Part shown: in pieces, positions 15,809 through 24,370 of the stretch
Layout: each line of letters starts with the position of its first letter
Numbering within the stretch: position 1 is the stretch's first letter
From: Planctomycetota bacterium
GTDB lineage: Bacteria > Planctomycetota > UBA8742 > UBA2392
Direction: 5' to 3'
NCBI GenBank assembly: GCA_019912315.1
Contig: JAIOJA010000042.1
Coordinates: 304,806 to 368,805, forward strand
DNA length: 64,000 nt
Notes under the pieces: generated by a model
Told to the model about the DNA's origin: nothing
The model's input: the letters and a program-made list of their open reading frames with translations, nothing else
The model's database searches: none
Position numbers and translations under genes: made by a program

Positions 15809-16954
15809 ATGCCATTCAACACTCCCCTCGGCGGGAGTCTGGTGGACCGTGTTCTCGACGCAAAAGGCGCCGAAGTTCTCAAAGCAGCCGTCACCGACCT
15901 GCCCGTCATTACTGTAAGCCCGTCCGAAGTCTGGGACCTCAAGCTGATCGCCACCGGCGGGTACTCACCGCTGAAGGGGTTCATCGGCGAAAGGGACTAC
16001 GCCAGCATCATCGCAGCGGGGCGCCTCGCCGACGGCACGCCCTGGACCGTGCCGATTACTCTCAGCGTTCGCGAAACCACGCTGACCGCCGGTGACAAAG
16101 CGTCACTGAAAGATGAAGCGGGCAATCTGCTGGGCGCAATTCATATCCGTGAAGTTTTCGACCGCCGCCTCGAAGCCGAGTCGCTGGGCGTGTTCCAGAC
16201 CGCTGACGACAAGCACCCGGGCGTCGCGCGCATCCGGAACGCCGGGCAAACCTTGATCGCCGGCCAGGTTGACGTGTTACCGGACGCGCTGCCGGCAACG
16301 GAACAAGGCCTGTTGTACCGCCCTGCCGACGTGCGCGCCGAAATCGAAAAGCGTGGATGGAAAACCGTAGTGGCCTTCCAGACGCGCAACCCGATCCACC
16401 GCGCCCACGAATACCTGCTGCGAACGGCTCTCGAAACCGCGGACGGCCTGCTGATTCACCCCCTCGTGGGCGAGACGAAATCAGACGACATTCCGGCCGA
16501 CGTGCGCACGGAATGCTACCGCACGCTCATTGACAGGTACTTCCCGGCCGACCGCGTGATCCTGGCCGCCTTGCCCGCGCCCATGCGCTACGCCGGGCCG
16601 AAAGAGGCGGTCCACCACGCGCTGATCCGGCGCAATTACGGGGCGACACACTTCATCGTCGGGCGCGACCACGCCGGCGTCGGCGACTACTACGGGACCT
16701 ACGACGCCCAGCAGATCTTCGAGACCTACGATGATCTGGGTATCGCCAACCTGAACTTCGAGCATTCCTTCTGGTGCAAGGGCGTCGACGGCTATGCAAC
16801 CAGCAAGACCAGCCCTTTTGGTCCCGAGCAGCGCGTCTTCATCAGCGGTACCAGGCTGCGCCAGTTGCTGGGCAAGGGCGAGTTGCCCCCACCGGAAATC
16901 GTCCGTCCGGAAATCGCCGCGATTCTGTCAAAGTACTACCAGTCACTGGACTGA
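15809..16954 (+). CDS. sat: Sulfate adenylyltransferase (ATP sulfurylase)
   Basis: ATP sulfurylase makes adenosine 5'-phosphosulfate from ATP and sulfate, or runs in reverse in sulfur oxidisers. The 381-residue protein is the homo-oligomeric Sat type. The N-terminal PUA-like domain has GGYSPLKGF (50-58). The catalytic domain has QTRNPIHRAHE (191-201, the two His of the HxxH-like nucleotide motif) and GRDHAG (285-290). The C-terminus reads VFISGTRLRQLL, and there is no fused APS kinase. I chose the ATG at 15809 because the family starts there, although the frame is open to 15614. No APS reductase, APS kinase or sulfite reductase is nearby. Confidence 0.96.
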   Translation: MPFNTPLGGSLVDRVLDAKGAEVLKAAVTDLPVITVSPSEVWDLKLIATGGYSPLKGFIGERDYASIIAAGRLADGTPWTVPITLSVRETTLTAGDKASLKDEAGNLLGAIHIREVFDRRLEAESLGVFQTADDKHPGVARIRNAGQTLIAGQVDVLPDALPATEQGLLYRPADVRAEIEKRGWKTVVAFQTRNPIHRAHEYLLRTALETADGLLIHPLVGETKSDDIPADVRTECYRTLIDRYFPADRVILAALPAPMRYAGPKEAVHHALIRRNYGATHFIVGRDHAGVGDYYGTYDAQQIFETYDDLGIANLNFEHSFWCKGVDGYATSKTSPFGPEQRVFISGTRLRQLLGKGELPPPEIVRPEIAAILSKYYQSLD

Positions 16955-16956
16955 AG

Positions 16957-17038
16957 ATTCACCACAGAGAACACGGAGAACACAGAGGAACCCCGCTTCA
17001 CGGAAACTACTCTGTGCGCTCCGTGTTCTCAGTGGTTT
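16957..17038. repeat. Intergenic inverted repeat, CACAGAGAACAC family, copy 1
   Basis: ATTCACCACAGAGAACACGG and related CACAGAGG units on the left are mirrored by CTCTGTGCGCTCCGTGTTCT and CAGTGGTTT on the right. It fills the gap between sat and rnhC. A second copy of the same family lies at 50297-50358. The strand could fold into a long imperfect hairpin. Confidence 0.7.
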
Positions 17039-17043
17039 GACCT

Positions 17044-17937
17044 ATGCAGGAATTTATCGACTACTGCAACGACCTCGTGGCCCGTGCGAAACACGCAGGC
17101 TGGTCTGTCCTGTCTGACAAGACCATCCCCTACGGCCGCCAGTGGCAGATGACCGACCGGGCCGGTTTCAAGGCTGTGCTGAACGCCTACTCGGGCAAGA
17201 AGGGCTTTTCCTTTCACGTTGGAGGGAAAGACGCGGCCCACCTGAACGACGCGCTGGGTGGTGTTGCGCCCGCGCCCGGCGCAAAATCTTCGACTGACCC
17301 CTTCGGGCTAGGTCTGCCGCGCGTCGGTGGCGATGAATCCGGCAAGGGCGACTTCTTCGGGCCACTCGTTGTCGCAGCGTTTTACCTGGACGAAGAAACC
17401 GAGAAGAAGCTGCAGAACTCCGGCATTACGGACAGCAAGAAACTAAGCCCGGCGCAAATTCAGAAGATGGCCGGCGTACTGGACGGCCTCAAGCGCGGCG
17501 CGTTTGCCCGCCTGATGCCCCGCGAATACAACCCGCAGTACGCCAAAGTGGGCAACCTGAACGTGCTGCTGGCGAAGATGCACGGCAAGTGCATCAAGGC
17601 GCTGTGTAAGGTCACCGGGCAGCCGAAGTCCGTGCTGGTTGATCAGTTCGCCCGTGACAACAGCGTGCTGGTCAAGGCCATCGCCGCGCCGGAAGGGGTA
17701 CAGGTCATCACGAAAACCAAGGGCGAGGCCGATCTCGCGGTTGCCGCCGCCAGCATCATTGCGCGCGCGGAGTTCGTGCGCGGGTTGAAAGAGCTGGAAA
17801 CCGAGTTCGGGCAACCCTTCCCGCCGGGCGCGGGCCCACCGACCATCAAGGCTGCGCAGGACTTCGTAAAGACCTTCGGACGGGCGCAACTGCCCAACGT
17901 CGCCAAGATGCACTTTAAAACAGTAGACAGCCTCTAG
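17044..17937 (+). CDS. rnhC: Ribonuclease HIII
   Basis: RNase HIII cleaves the RNA strand of RNA-DNA hybrids. The 297-residue protein has the N-terminal TBP-like substrate-binding domain (about 1-80) that sets HIII apart from HII. The catalytic domain begins with GGDESGKGDFFGPLVVAA; DESGKGD at 97-103 is the HIII signature. ITDSKKLSPAQI, LVDQFA (third acidic residue) and KGEADLAVAAASIIAR follow in the expected order. The ATG at 17044 follows the intergenic inverted repeat by five bases. RNase HIII outside Firmicutes is known from Chlamydiae and some Planctomycetes, compatible with the proposed lineage. Confidence 0.95.
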   Translation: MQEFIDYCNDLVARAKHAGWSVLSDKTIPYGRQWQMTDRAGFKAVLNAYSGKKGFSFHVGGKDAAHLNDALGGVAPAPGAKSSTDPFGLGLPRVGGDESGKGDFFGPLVVAAFYLDEETEKKLQNSGITDSKKLSPAQIQKMAGVLDGLKRGAFARLMPREYNPQYAKVGNLNVLLAKMHGKCIKALCKVTGQPKSVLVDQFARDNSVLVKAIAAPEGVQVITKTKGEADLAVAAASIIARAEFVRGLKELETEFGQPFPPGAGPPTIKAAQDFVKTFGRAQLPNVAKMHFKTVDSL

Positions 17938-18049
17938 CTGACGCGCGTGGCGCTGCTCAGGCTGGCGCCAGGCAGTTATGCAGTTCTTTTCGCACTCATA
18001 AGTGGCATGGCCGCAACGGCTTACGGCGCATCCCCGACCGGACATCCAT

Positions 18050-18089
18050 CACGCTCCCAATTGACAGGGAGCGTGTCCCCGCTACCATT
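18050..18089 (+). promoter_or_regulatory. Possible promoter within a 9-bp hairpin
   Basis: CACGCTCCC (18050-18058) and GGGAGCGTG (18067-18075) form a perfect 9-bp stem whose 8-base loop holds TTGACA (18061-18066). A TACCAT box follows 16 bases later (18083-18088). A transcript from here would have a leader of about 25 bases with a GAGGAAG ribosome-binding site before the GTG at 18116. The -10 match is only 4/6. Confidence 0.35.
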
Positions 18090-18115
18090 CCGCATTCGAT
18101 ATAGAGGAAGCAAGA

Positions 18116-19219
18116 GTGAAACGCGCCATCCTGTACACCCTGCCGGCCCTTATGCTGGCCACCGCCATCGGCTTTGTCATCGCGCAGCCGGATTTCGGCG
18201 ACAGCGCAGACAAGCCTTACGAATTCAAGCTCGCGCCGGACATCACGGACAAAGCCGCGGACCTTGTCATCGAGCCCCGCTTCCGTGCTGTTGCCGATGA
18301 AAAGTTCGCCTACGAGGCCTACCTCAATATCCTGCGCACGGGCACCAGCCACGAAGACGGCAAGCCCGTCAGCGCCTTCCGCCGCGAGGAAAACTGGATT
18401 GACTTGGTGACGCTCGCGACCGCCGAGAACCCGATCGAAGGCAACACCGACCTGCTTCTGCGCCTTCAGTTCGACCAGCTCAACTTCATCATCGACAACG
18501 GCGAGGCACGCTATTCGGGCTACATCGGCCCTGATGGCGCGACGCCGCCGGCCTTCAAGGAAATCTTCCCCAACGGCGAGCGTGCCGAGGCCAACAACAT
18601 TCCGGGCTGGGTCGGCATTACCGCCCGCGGCATTGAGCAGGCTCGCACCAGCCAGGCACGTGACTTCAGCGCGTCGGCCTGGTTCAGCGTCAGCGACGAG
18701 GGACGCCTTTACAACGACACGTACTTTGCCGATTTCAACAACCCGGACCAGCGCAGCTACCCGGGCAAATTGCAGGATCCGGTACACCTTGCGCTGGGCA
18801 TCCAGCCCGAGTTCGCCAAGGACGCGCGGGTCAAGCTGGGTGAGACCGTTACCGTGCGCCGGCGCCTGCCGGTCGGCGTGAACCACGGCGCCACCGTTGA
18901 CTACGACGTCACCTACAAACTTGAGAGGCTGTACGGCACTGTGGACGAGCCCACGGCCGCGCGGTTCAGTTTCCATGCCGTGCCCGTCGCAGCCGAGCAT
19001 TCCAGTACGCGCGGCGGCTTGACGACCAGCTTCACCGCCCCCGAAATCAAGGACGGCGCGCTGCTGCTTGATCTGGTCAAGGGCGTCGCCGCCTGGACCA
19101 GCTGGAAGTACAAACTGAATGGCAAGGTCAGCGAGCCCGGCACCAGCCTGGCGACTGACTTTGAAGTGGAAGTGGATTTCTCGGCGTCGCTTCGGGCTGC
19201 CCCGAAGCAGCCGGAATAG
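18116..19219 (+). CDS. Secreted protein of unknown function
   Basis: The 367-residue protein begins at a GTG six bases after a GAGGAAG ribosome-binding site. A signal peptide (about 1-23, ending FVIAQ) predicts export. The mature part is beta-rich without recognised motifs. It shows repeated polar/aromatic alternation, one RREENWIDLVTLA segment and a C-terminal region with even beta strands. Cysteines are absent. It lies between rnhC and the DUF2344-RNase E/G pair, separated by gaps on both sides, so it is probably a separate transcription unit. I do not recognise the family. Confidence 0.75.
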   Translation: MKRAILYTLPALMLATAIGFVIAQPDFGDSADKPYEFKLAPDITDKAADLVIEPRFRAVADEKFAYEAYLNILRTGTSHEDGKPVSAFRREENWIDLVTLATAENPIEGNTDLLLRLQFDQLNFIIDNGEARYSGYIGPDGATPPAFKEIFPNGERAEANNIPGWVGITARGIEQARTSQARDFSASAWFSVSDEGRLYNDTYFADFNNPDQRSYPGKLQDPVHLALGIQPEFAKDARVKLGETVTVRRRLPVGVNHGATVDYDVTYKLERLYGTVDEPTAARFSFHAVPVAAEHSSTRGGLTTSFTAPEIKDGALLLDLVKGVAAWTSWKYKLNGKVSEPGTSLATDFEVEVDFSASLRAAPKQPE

Positions 19220-19385
19220 TTTGCCTGCGCGATTGCGCAGCAATGGATCAGTACCGGACACAATCCGGGAGCAAAGGGCGATATGTTTCGCCCCCGTAGG
19301 CCCAGGCTGGGCCGGAGGATCAAGTTCGACGGAAGGGCCATGCGGTTCGTACCGCACCCGGAGGCCGCTTCTGCGAACGGGACAG

Positions 19386-20054
19386 ATGCCCGTCAGCCGC
19401 TACAGACTGCGCTTCAGCAAGCGCGAGGCGCTGAGGTTCATCTCGCACCACGACCTGATGCGGGTTTTTGAGCTGGCGCTGCGCCGCAGTGGCCTGAGGG
19501 TTGCCCACACACAGGGCTTCAATCCGCATCCCAAGGTTTCGTTCGCGTTGGCATTGCCCCTGGGCGTCGAAAGTCTCGACGAAATCGTTGATATCGATTT
19601 CGAGCACGACGACGAGGCACCCGCACCCGAGACGATTATCGCTCAGCTTGGCGCTGTCATGCCGAACGGTCTCACGCTTCTCGAAGGCGAGATCGGCACA
19701 GGCAGGCCCCAGGTGATCGCAATCGAGTACGAGTGCGAACTTCCGCAGGACTATACAGACCTGCAAGGGCTTCAGGCCCGGCTTGCGGCTTTCAAAGCAT
19801 CGGAAAGCCACCCCTTCAGTCGCGACCGCGGCAAGGGCAAGTCCCCTCGAAGCCTCGACGCGCGCGCCTTTACGGAACGCGCGAGCCTGCACGGAAGGCG
19901 CCTGACAATGCGCCTGAAACACGGGCAGGAGGGCGGCATGAAACCCTCCGATCTGCTGCAGGTTCTGCAACTCGATCCAAACCGGCACCTCGTCACCAAG
20001 ACGCGGACCATACTGGCCGAACTCCCGGCTGACACGGACGACAAGTCCGAATGA
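19386..20054 (+). CDS. DUF2344 / TIGR03936 family protein
   Basis: This 222-residue protein has the hallmarks of the radical-SAM-associated DUF2344 family. YRLRFSKREALRFISHHDLM is at the start (about 5-24), then GFNPHPKVSFALALPLGVES, a conserved acidic helix and a central KGKSPRSLDARAF segment. The start at 19386 fits the family, although the frame is open to 19119. In many bacteria this domain is fused to, or next to, a TIGR03960 radical SAM protein and is followed by an RNase E/G gene. The second association is seen here. The role is probably in RNA modification or ribosome metabolism but is not established. Confidence 0.85.
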   Translation: MPVSRYRLRFSKREALRFISHHDLMRVFELALRRSGLRVAHTQGFNPHPKVSFALALPLGVESLDEIVDIDFEHDDEAPAPETIIAQLGAVMPNGLTLLEGEIGTGRPQVIAIEYECELPQDYTDLQGLQARLAAFKASESHPFSRDRGKGKSPRSLDARAFTERASLHGRRLTMRLKHGQEGGMKPSDLLQVLQLDPNRHLVTKTRTILAELPADTDDKSE

Positions 20055-20062
20055 GCATGACA

Positions 20063-20136
20063 GCGAGTTCCTGTTTCAGGCCAGGGTATTGAGCACGGGG
20101 AGATTCCCCGCGCCCCCACCCTGAACCAGGACTCGC
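20063..20136 (+). promoter_or_regulatory. Three-tier stem-loop in the RNase E/G leader
   Basis: An outer stem pairs GCGAG-T-TCCTG (20063-20073) with CAGGACTCGC (20127-20136). A middle stem pairs TTCAGG (20075-20080) or CAGGGT with CCTGAA/ACCCTG (20118-20125). An inner stem CGGGGA-GAT-TCCCCG (20096-20110) closes on a 3-base loop. The element ends 18 bases before the ATG. RNase E autoregulates through 5' leader hairpins in Escherichia coli, so this may be an analogous sensor. Confidence 0.6.
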
Positions 20137-20154
20137 GCAGAACAACAGGAAACC

Positions 20155-23100
20155 ATGGCACGCAAGATTTACATGAATGTCGCCGAAGGCGACGAATGCC
20201 GCATCGCGGTTCTCGAAGACGGCAAACTGTACGAGTTCTTCATTGACCGACCAAGCCAGCTGAAACACGTCGGCAACATCTACAAGGGAATCATCAACAA
20301 CATCGAGCCCGGCATACAGGCCGCGTTCGTTGACATCGGGCTTGAGCGCAACGGCTTCCTGCACGGCAGCGACGTCAGCTATGCCTACCAGAACAACCCC
20401 GAACTCACGGAGTTGTACCCGAAAACCCTGCGCATCAAGGAGACGTCACCGGAAGACACGCTTCTGCATGAGCGCAAGGAACACGATGTCGAAGAGGTGG
20501 ACGACTACGTCGGCGACGGCACCCACGCGCACGAAGCAACCAACGGCGCCGTCGAAGCCGAGTTCCTGGACAAGCTGGATGAGGAGCATCCCGGCCACCC
20601 GGTAACCGATTCTCCGCTTGCCGTCGCGCCGCCGGAAAAGGAAGCGCCGCTCGCCGAGGCGAAGCCGCCCGCTGAGGCAAAGCCGACAGCGGATGCCACG
20701 CCGACCGCGGAGCCCCTGCCCGAAAAGGCGCCCACCGCGGACGCGCCCACTGGTGACAAGAAGAAGCGCCGACGCCGGGGGCGCCGCGGGGGGCGCAAAC
20801 ACCGCGAACGGGAAACTTCCAAAGAGGGCGCCACACGACCGGACAACCAGGAACCCGTTGCAGCTGGCGCTGCAACGGCAACCCCCGCGAAAACGGAAGC
20901 GCCCGCACAGGACTCGCCGGCACAACCCGAAGTGCAGCCTCCCGCCGCGCCCGATGCAGCCACGACTTCGCAGAAATCCGACGACGCGGCGGCACCCAAG
21001 GCCGAGACCGCAAAGCCAAAACGCCGGCGCACGCCCAAGCGCCGCGGCGGACGGCTGCCCAGGCGCGTCACCGGCGAAGTTGACGCATCCAAGCCCGCGC
21101 CGGCGGACGGCAAAGCGGAAGCGCCAAAATCCGCCGAGCCGCCCAGGGATTTCAACGACGAGCCAAAAAAATCCGGTGACAGCGGCCCCCTTGAGGGACC
21201 GAACTACCGCTACCATCGCGGGCCACAGCCAAAAATCCAAAACCTACTCAAGCGCAATCAGGAGGTTGTCATCCAGGTGACAAAGGCGAGCCAGGGCGGC
21301 AAAGGCCCCGGGCTCAGCACCTTCGTCAGCTTGCCTGGGCGCTACATGGTGCTTACGCCCAACAGCAATCGCGGCGGTGTCAGTCGCAAGATCGAAGACG
21401 GCGGCGCGCGCAGCGACCTGCGCAAAATGCTTGACCGCCTGCCCGTGCCCGAAGGCATGGGTGTCATCGTACGCACGGCCGCCATCAACCGCAGCTTTGA
21501 AGACCTGCAGCGCGACCTGAACTACCTCGTGCGCGTCTGGAGCGTCATCAGCGAGCGCATCCACGACAGCGAGGCGCCCGCGTTGTTGTACACCGACAGC
21601 GACCCGGCCATCCGCACCGTTCGCGACTACTTCACGGCCGACACGACCGAGATTGTCGTGGACAACAAAGAAGTCTTCGACCGCGTGCTGGCGTTCTTCG
21701 ACCAGTTGATGCCGAGCTTCCGTGACCGTGTGAAGCTGTACCAGGACGACGTGCCGCTGTTCTTCAGCGTCGGGCTGGAAAACCAGCTGGAGCACCTGTT
21801 CGACAAGAAGGTGAATCTCAAGTCAGGCGGCTATCTGTTCGTCGAGCAGACCGAGGCGCTGATCAGCATCGACGTCAACAGCGGCAAGTTCACATCCGCC
21901 GGCGATGCGGAAAAAACCGCCTACCAGACCAACCTGGAAGCGATCCCCGAAATCTGCCGCCAGTTGCGCCTGCGTGACCTGGGCGGCATCGTCTGCTGCG
22001 ATCTCATTGACATGTCAACAGCGAAGCACCGCGGCGACATCGAGAACGCGCTGCGACGTGAACTGCGCAAGGATCGCGCCCGCACCAAGGTCGCGCGCAT
22101 GTCGCCCTTCGGCGTCATTGAAATGACTCGCCAGCGCGTGCGCCCCAGCATCAAGAATTACACCTACGTAAGCTGCCCGACCTGCGCCGGCTTCGGCATG
22201 GTGCGCAGCGCGGAAACCATGTGCCTGTCCCTCATTCGCCGCATGAAGGTGGCTTTGATGGAAGACCGGGTGCATGAGTTGGCCGTGCAGATTCATCCCC
22301 ACGTGCTGTCACACCTGCACAGCGAGTTCCGCGACGACATCAACGACCTCGAGGATCACCACAACAAGCGCATTGTCTTTGAGTACGCCAAGGACCTGAT
22401 CCTCGGGCAGACACGCTTCTTCTACATGAATGATCGCGGTACCCGCGTGCTCTACGACATGGACCAGCGCATCAATTCGTTCGTACAGTCCGGGCCCAAG
22501 GCCAAGACCAACGTGCCCGTCCCGATCGGTGCGACGGGCGCCGCAAGCCCCGCCGCCGCACAGGCCCAGCACGAAGGCAAAGGACGCAAACGCCGACGCG
22601 GCGGACGCAAACAACGCGAGCGCGATCAGGAGCGCATGAACCGCGAAGCCCGCATCAAGTCCGATGCCGGCAAGGCCGTGACGTTCGGCGACAAGCTGCC
22701 CGAGCCCAAAGTGGAAATCGTCAAGGAAGACCCGAAGCCGAACGCGCCTGCAAAGGACAGCGCAGGGCGCCGTCGTGGTCGCCGCGGCGGACGCAAGGTA
22801 CGCGAACGGGAAACCATGTCGCCGAAACCCGGCGCGGGCGAAGGCACCGCCGCAGACACGACCCGCAAATCCTCCGGGCGAAAGAAGACGACAGACGCAA
22901 CCGGAACGGCGAAGAAGTCGCCTGCGAAAGTGGCTGCGGTGAAAGCGTCCCCGAAGAAAGCGGCACCACGGAAAACCGCGACAAAGACAGCGGCAAAGAA
23001 GACGACCGCAAACAAGAGCGCCGCCAAAGCCACGACGCGAAAGCCCGCGGCGAAGAAGACGCCGGCGGCAAAGACGGCCGCAAAGAAGCCAGCAGTCAGG

Positions 23101-23250
23101 AAAACCGCGGCCACAAAGACGGGTGTAAAGAAGGCGGCAGCGAAGAAGCCCGCCACAAAAAAGCCTGCCGCAAAGAAACCGGCCGCGAAAAAGTCGGCCG
23201 CAAAGAAGACCGCAAAGAAGCCCGCAAAGAAAAAGCCGACAGCGAAGTGA
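20155..23250 (+). CDS. RNase E/G family endoribonuclease with inserted and basic tails
   Basis: This 1031-residue Rne/Rng ribonuclease is an endonuclease for mRNA decay and rRNA processing. The S1 domain starts at YKGIINNIEPGIQAAFVDIG (43-62). It is interrupted at about 75-355 by a disordered Ala/Pro/Lys segment, then resumes (LLKRNQEVVIQVTKAS, LPGRYMVLTP). The DNase I-like catalytic part has ISIDVNSGKF and CDLIDM. The zinc-link CPTC (C674, C677) is intact. A basic motif RRGRRGGRKxRERE occurs in three versions (about 202-221, 810-825 and 871-888). The last 125 residues are a Lys/Ala-rich histone H1-like tail. The added parts probably bind RNA or partners. Confidence 0.93.
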   Translation: MARKIYMNVAEGDECRIAVLEDGKLYEFFIDRPSQLKHVGNIYKGIINNIEPGIQAAFVDIGLERNGFLHGSDVSYAYQNNPELTELYPKTLRIKETSPEDTLLHERKEHDVEEVDDYVGDGTHAHEATNGAVEAEFLDKLDEEHPGHPVTDSPLAVAPPEKEAPLAEAKPPAEAKPTADATPTAEPLPEKAPTADAPTGDKKKRRRRGRRGGRKHRERETSKEGATRPDNQEPVAAGAATATPAKTEAPAQDSPAQPEVQPPAAPDAATTSQKSDDAAAPKAETAKPKRRRTPKRRGGRLPRRVTGEVDASKPAPADGKAEAPKSAEPPRDFNDEPKKSGDSGPLEGPNYRYHRGPQPKIQNLLKRNQEVVIQVTKASQGGKGPGLSTFVSLPGRYMVLTPNSNRGGVSRKIEDGGARSDLRKMLDRLPVPEGMGVIVRTAAINRSFEDLQRDLNYLVRVWSVISERIHDSEAPALLYTDSDPAIRTVRDYFTADTTEIVVDNKEVFDRVLAFFDQLMPSFRDRVKLYQDDVPLFFSVGLENQLEHLFDKKVNLKSGGYLFVEQTEALISIDVNSGKFTSAGDAEKTAYQTNLEAIPEICRQLRLRDLGGIVCCDLIDMSTAKHRGDIENALRRELRKDRARTKVARMSPFGVIEMTRQRVRPSIKNYTYVSCPTCAGFGMVRSAETMCLSLIRRMKVALMEDRVHELAVQIHPHVLSHLHSEFRDDINDLEDHHNKRIVFEYAKDLILGQTRFFYMNDRGTRVLYDMDQRINSFVQSGPKAKTNVPVPIGATGAASPAAAQAQHEGKGRKRRRGGRKQRERDQERMNREARIKSDAGKAVTFGDKLPEPKVEIVKEDPKPNAPAKDSAGRRRGRRGGRKVRERETMSPKPGAGEGTAADTTRKSSGRKKTTDATGTAKKSPAKVAAVKASPKKAAPRKTATKTAAKKTTANKSAAKATTRKPAAKKTPAAKTAAKKPAVRKTAATKTGVKKAAAKKPATKKPAAKKPAAKKSAAKKTAKKPAKKKPTAK

Positions 23251-23833
23251 GCCTCACCTACGCGATTTCAGCAGCAGCCACGCTACGTACGCGCCGTGAC
23301 CACATCCGGCGCACCGGTGCCGAGCGTCGAATTACCGATTACGTTCCATCCGGCTGGCGAAATGCCGGAGACAGAGAAGCTAAGAGTCGAGAAGAGGCCT
23401 ACGACGAAAAGTGCGCAACCGACCTCGCTTACCCAGGCCCGGTCTACGTAATGATCTGGTCCCAAAGCCAGGACTGGAACAACCCCGACAGAGTATTCCA
23501 GTTAGACCTGCCCCCAAACGGCACCCAGGACTCGGGGCGCGGTGATGGTAGGGCCGTAGGGAGGTATTCGCGCCTTTACTGATCCGGAATGAAAATCGCC
23601 GAATGGGTATCATGCGACAACTACCGCAGTTGACAAGAAGCCTTCAAAAGCCTTCTTGGATGACATTCCAAGGCACTTGCGGCTCCAACCCATCACATTG
23701 ATGCAGTCGCATATCTCACGTTGTCCGATACGATATCAGCACAAACGAGATTATCCGCTTCCAGTTTGTCGAGCATCCGGTTACACCTCTCCGACGGAAT
23801 TTTTTGGTCGATCTGGAAAAGGAGAGGGCACAT
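23251..23833. other. 583-base gap, no gene recognised
   Basis: I find no supported gene. A 111-codon frame at 23247-23582 has no homology and poor codon pattern. CAAGAAG/CTTCTTG at about 23634-23657 forms a 7-bp hairpin with an 11-base loop, a possible weak terminator for the RNase E/G transcript. The last 150 bases are AT-richer and likely carry the promoter for the secreted protein at 23834. Confidence 0.5.
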
Positions 23834-24343
23834 ATGAAAGCAGGATTGTTGAAAGCGGGCGTCATTCTGCTGTCCGCGTTTGTGGCGCTGGGTGCAGGCA
23901 CGCGTGAAGCGCGGGCTGACGAAGGAGACCCACCGACCCAGGAACAAATCAAGGCAGAGAAAGCGCAACTTGATAAGGACGTCGAGAATGCGAAAACGGC
24001 TGTAGACGAAACCCAGAAGGGGATTGACGAGACCCAGGCGAAGATTGACGAACTGGAGGATCAGCCAACCACAGACGCGGTTGCGAAAGAACTTGACCGG
24101 CCAATTCGCGGTAACTACCCGCGCGAAGAGGATTATCAGCAAGCCCTCAAGGACTGGTACGACGGGTTGTCAGAGGAAGACAAGGCAAAGTGGGATAAGG
24201 CAGTTGAGGACGCTGCCAACTTGCGCCGCAAACGCTCGCAGCTTGCCGGTTGGATTCGCGCAAAGGAACTGCATGACAAGCGCCTCAAGAGGCTTGAGGA
24301 CGCTCGGACGAAACACTGCACCGAGTTTCCGCTGGACGAGTAA
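23834..24343 (+). CDS. Secreted coiled-coil protein
   Basis: The ATG at 23834 follows a GGAGAGG ribosome-binding site and opens a signal peptide (about 1-28, ending AREARA). The mature 140 residues are highly charged and almost wholly helical. Heptad-like repeats (KAQLDKDVENAKTAVDETQK and DETQAKIDELED) predict a coiled coil. A second amphipathic helix carries Arg/Lys runs, and there is a single Cys near the C-terminus. The HEAT-like protein gene starts 27 bases downstream with its own ribosome-binding site, so the two are probably co-transcribed and both act in the periplasm. No known family. Confidence 0.75.
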   Translation: MKAGLLKAGVILLSAFVALGAGTREARADEGDPPTQEQIKAEKAQLDKDVENAKTAVDETQKGIDETQAKIDELEDQPTTDAVAKELDRPIRGNYPREEDYQQALKDWYDGLSEEDKAKWDKAVEDAANLRRKRSQLAGWIRAKELHDKRLKRLEDARTKHCTEFPLDE

Positions 24344-24370
24344 GCCGATCCGCTGGGCAGGAGATTGAGA

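Noticed and set aside
19226..19241. CTGCGC-GATT-GCGCAG hairpin as a terminator after the 18116 gene
   Set aside because: It has only six pairs and no T-tract follows; it is too weak to list as a feature.
17996..19357. 453-codon minus-strand frame
   Set aside because: It is antisense to the secreted protein at 18116, which has a signal peptide and ribosome-binding site; the minus frame has neither.
20155..23250. Separate histone H1-like gene at the end of the RNase gene
   Set aside because: The Lys/Ala-rich stretch is in frame with the RNase, and I saw no internal start with a ribosome-binding site.
23247..23582. 111-codon frame after the RNase E/G gene
   Set aside because: It overlaps the RNase stop, shows no GC3 bias and reads as a mixture of Arg/Ser without a domain.
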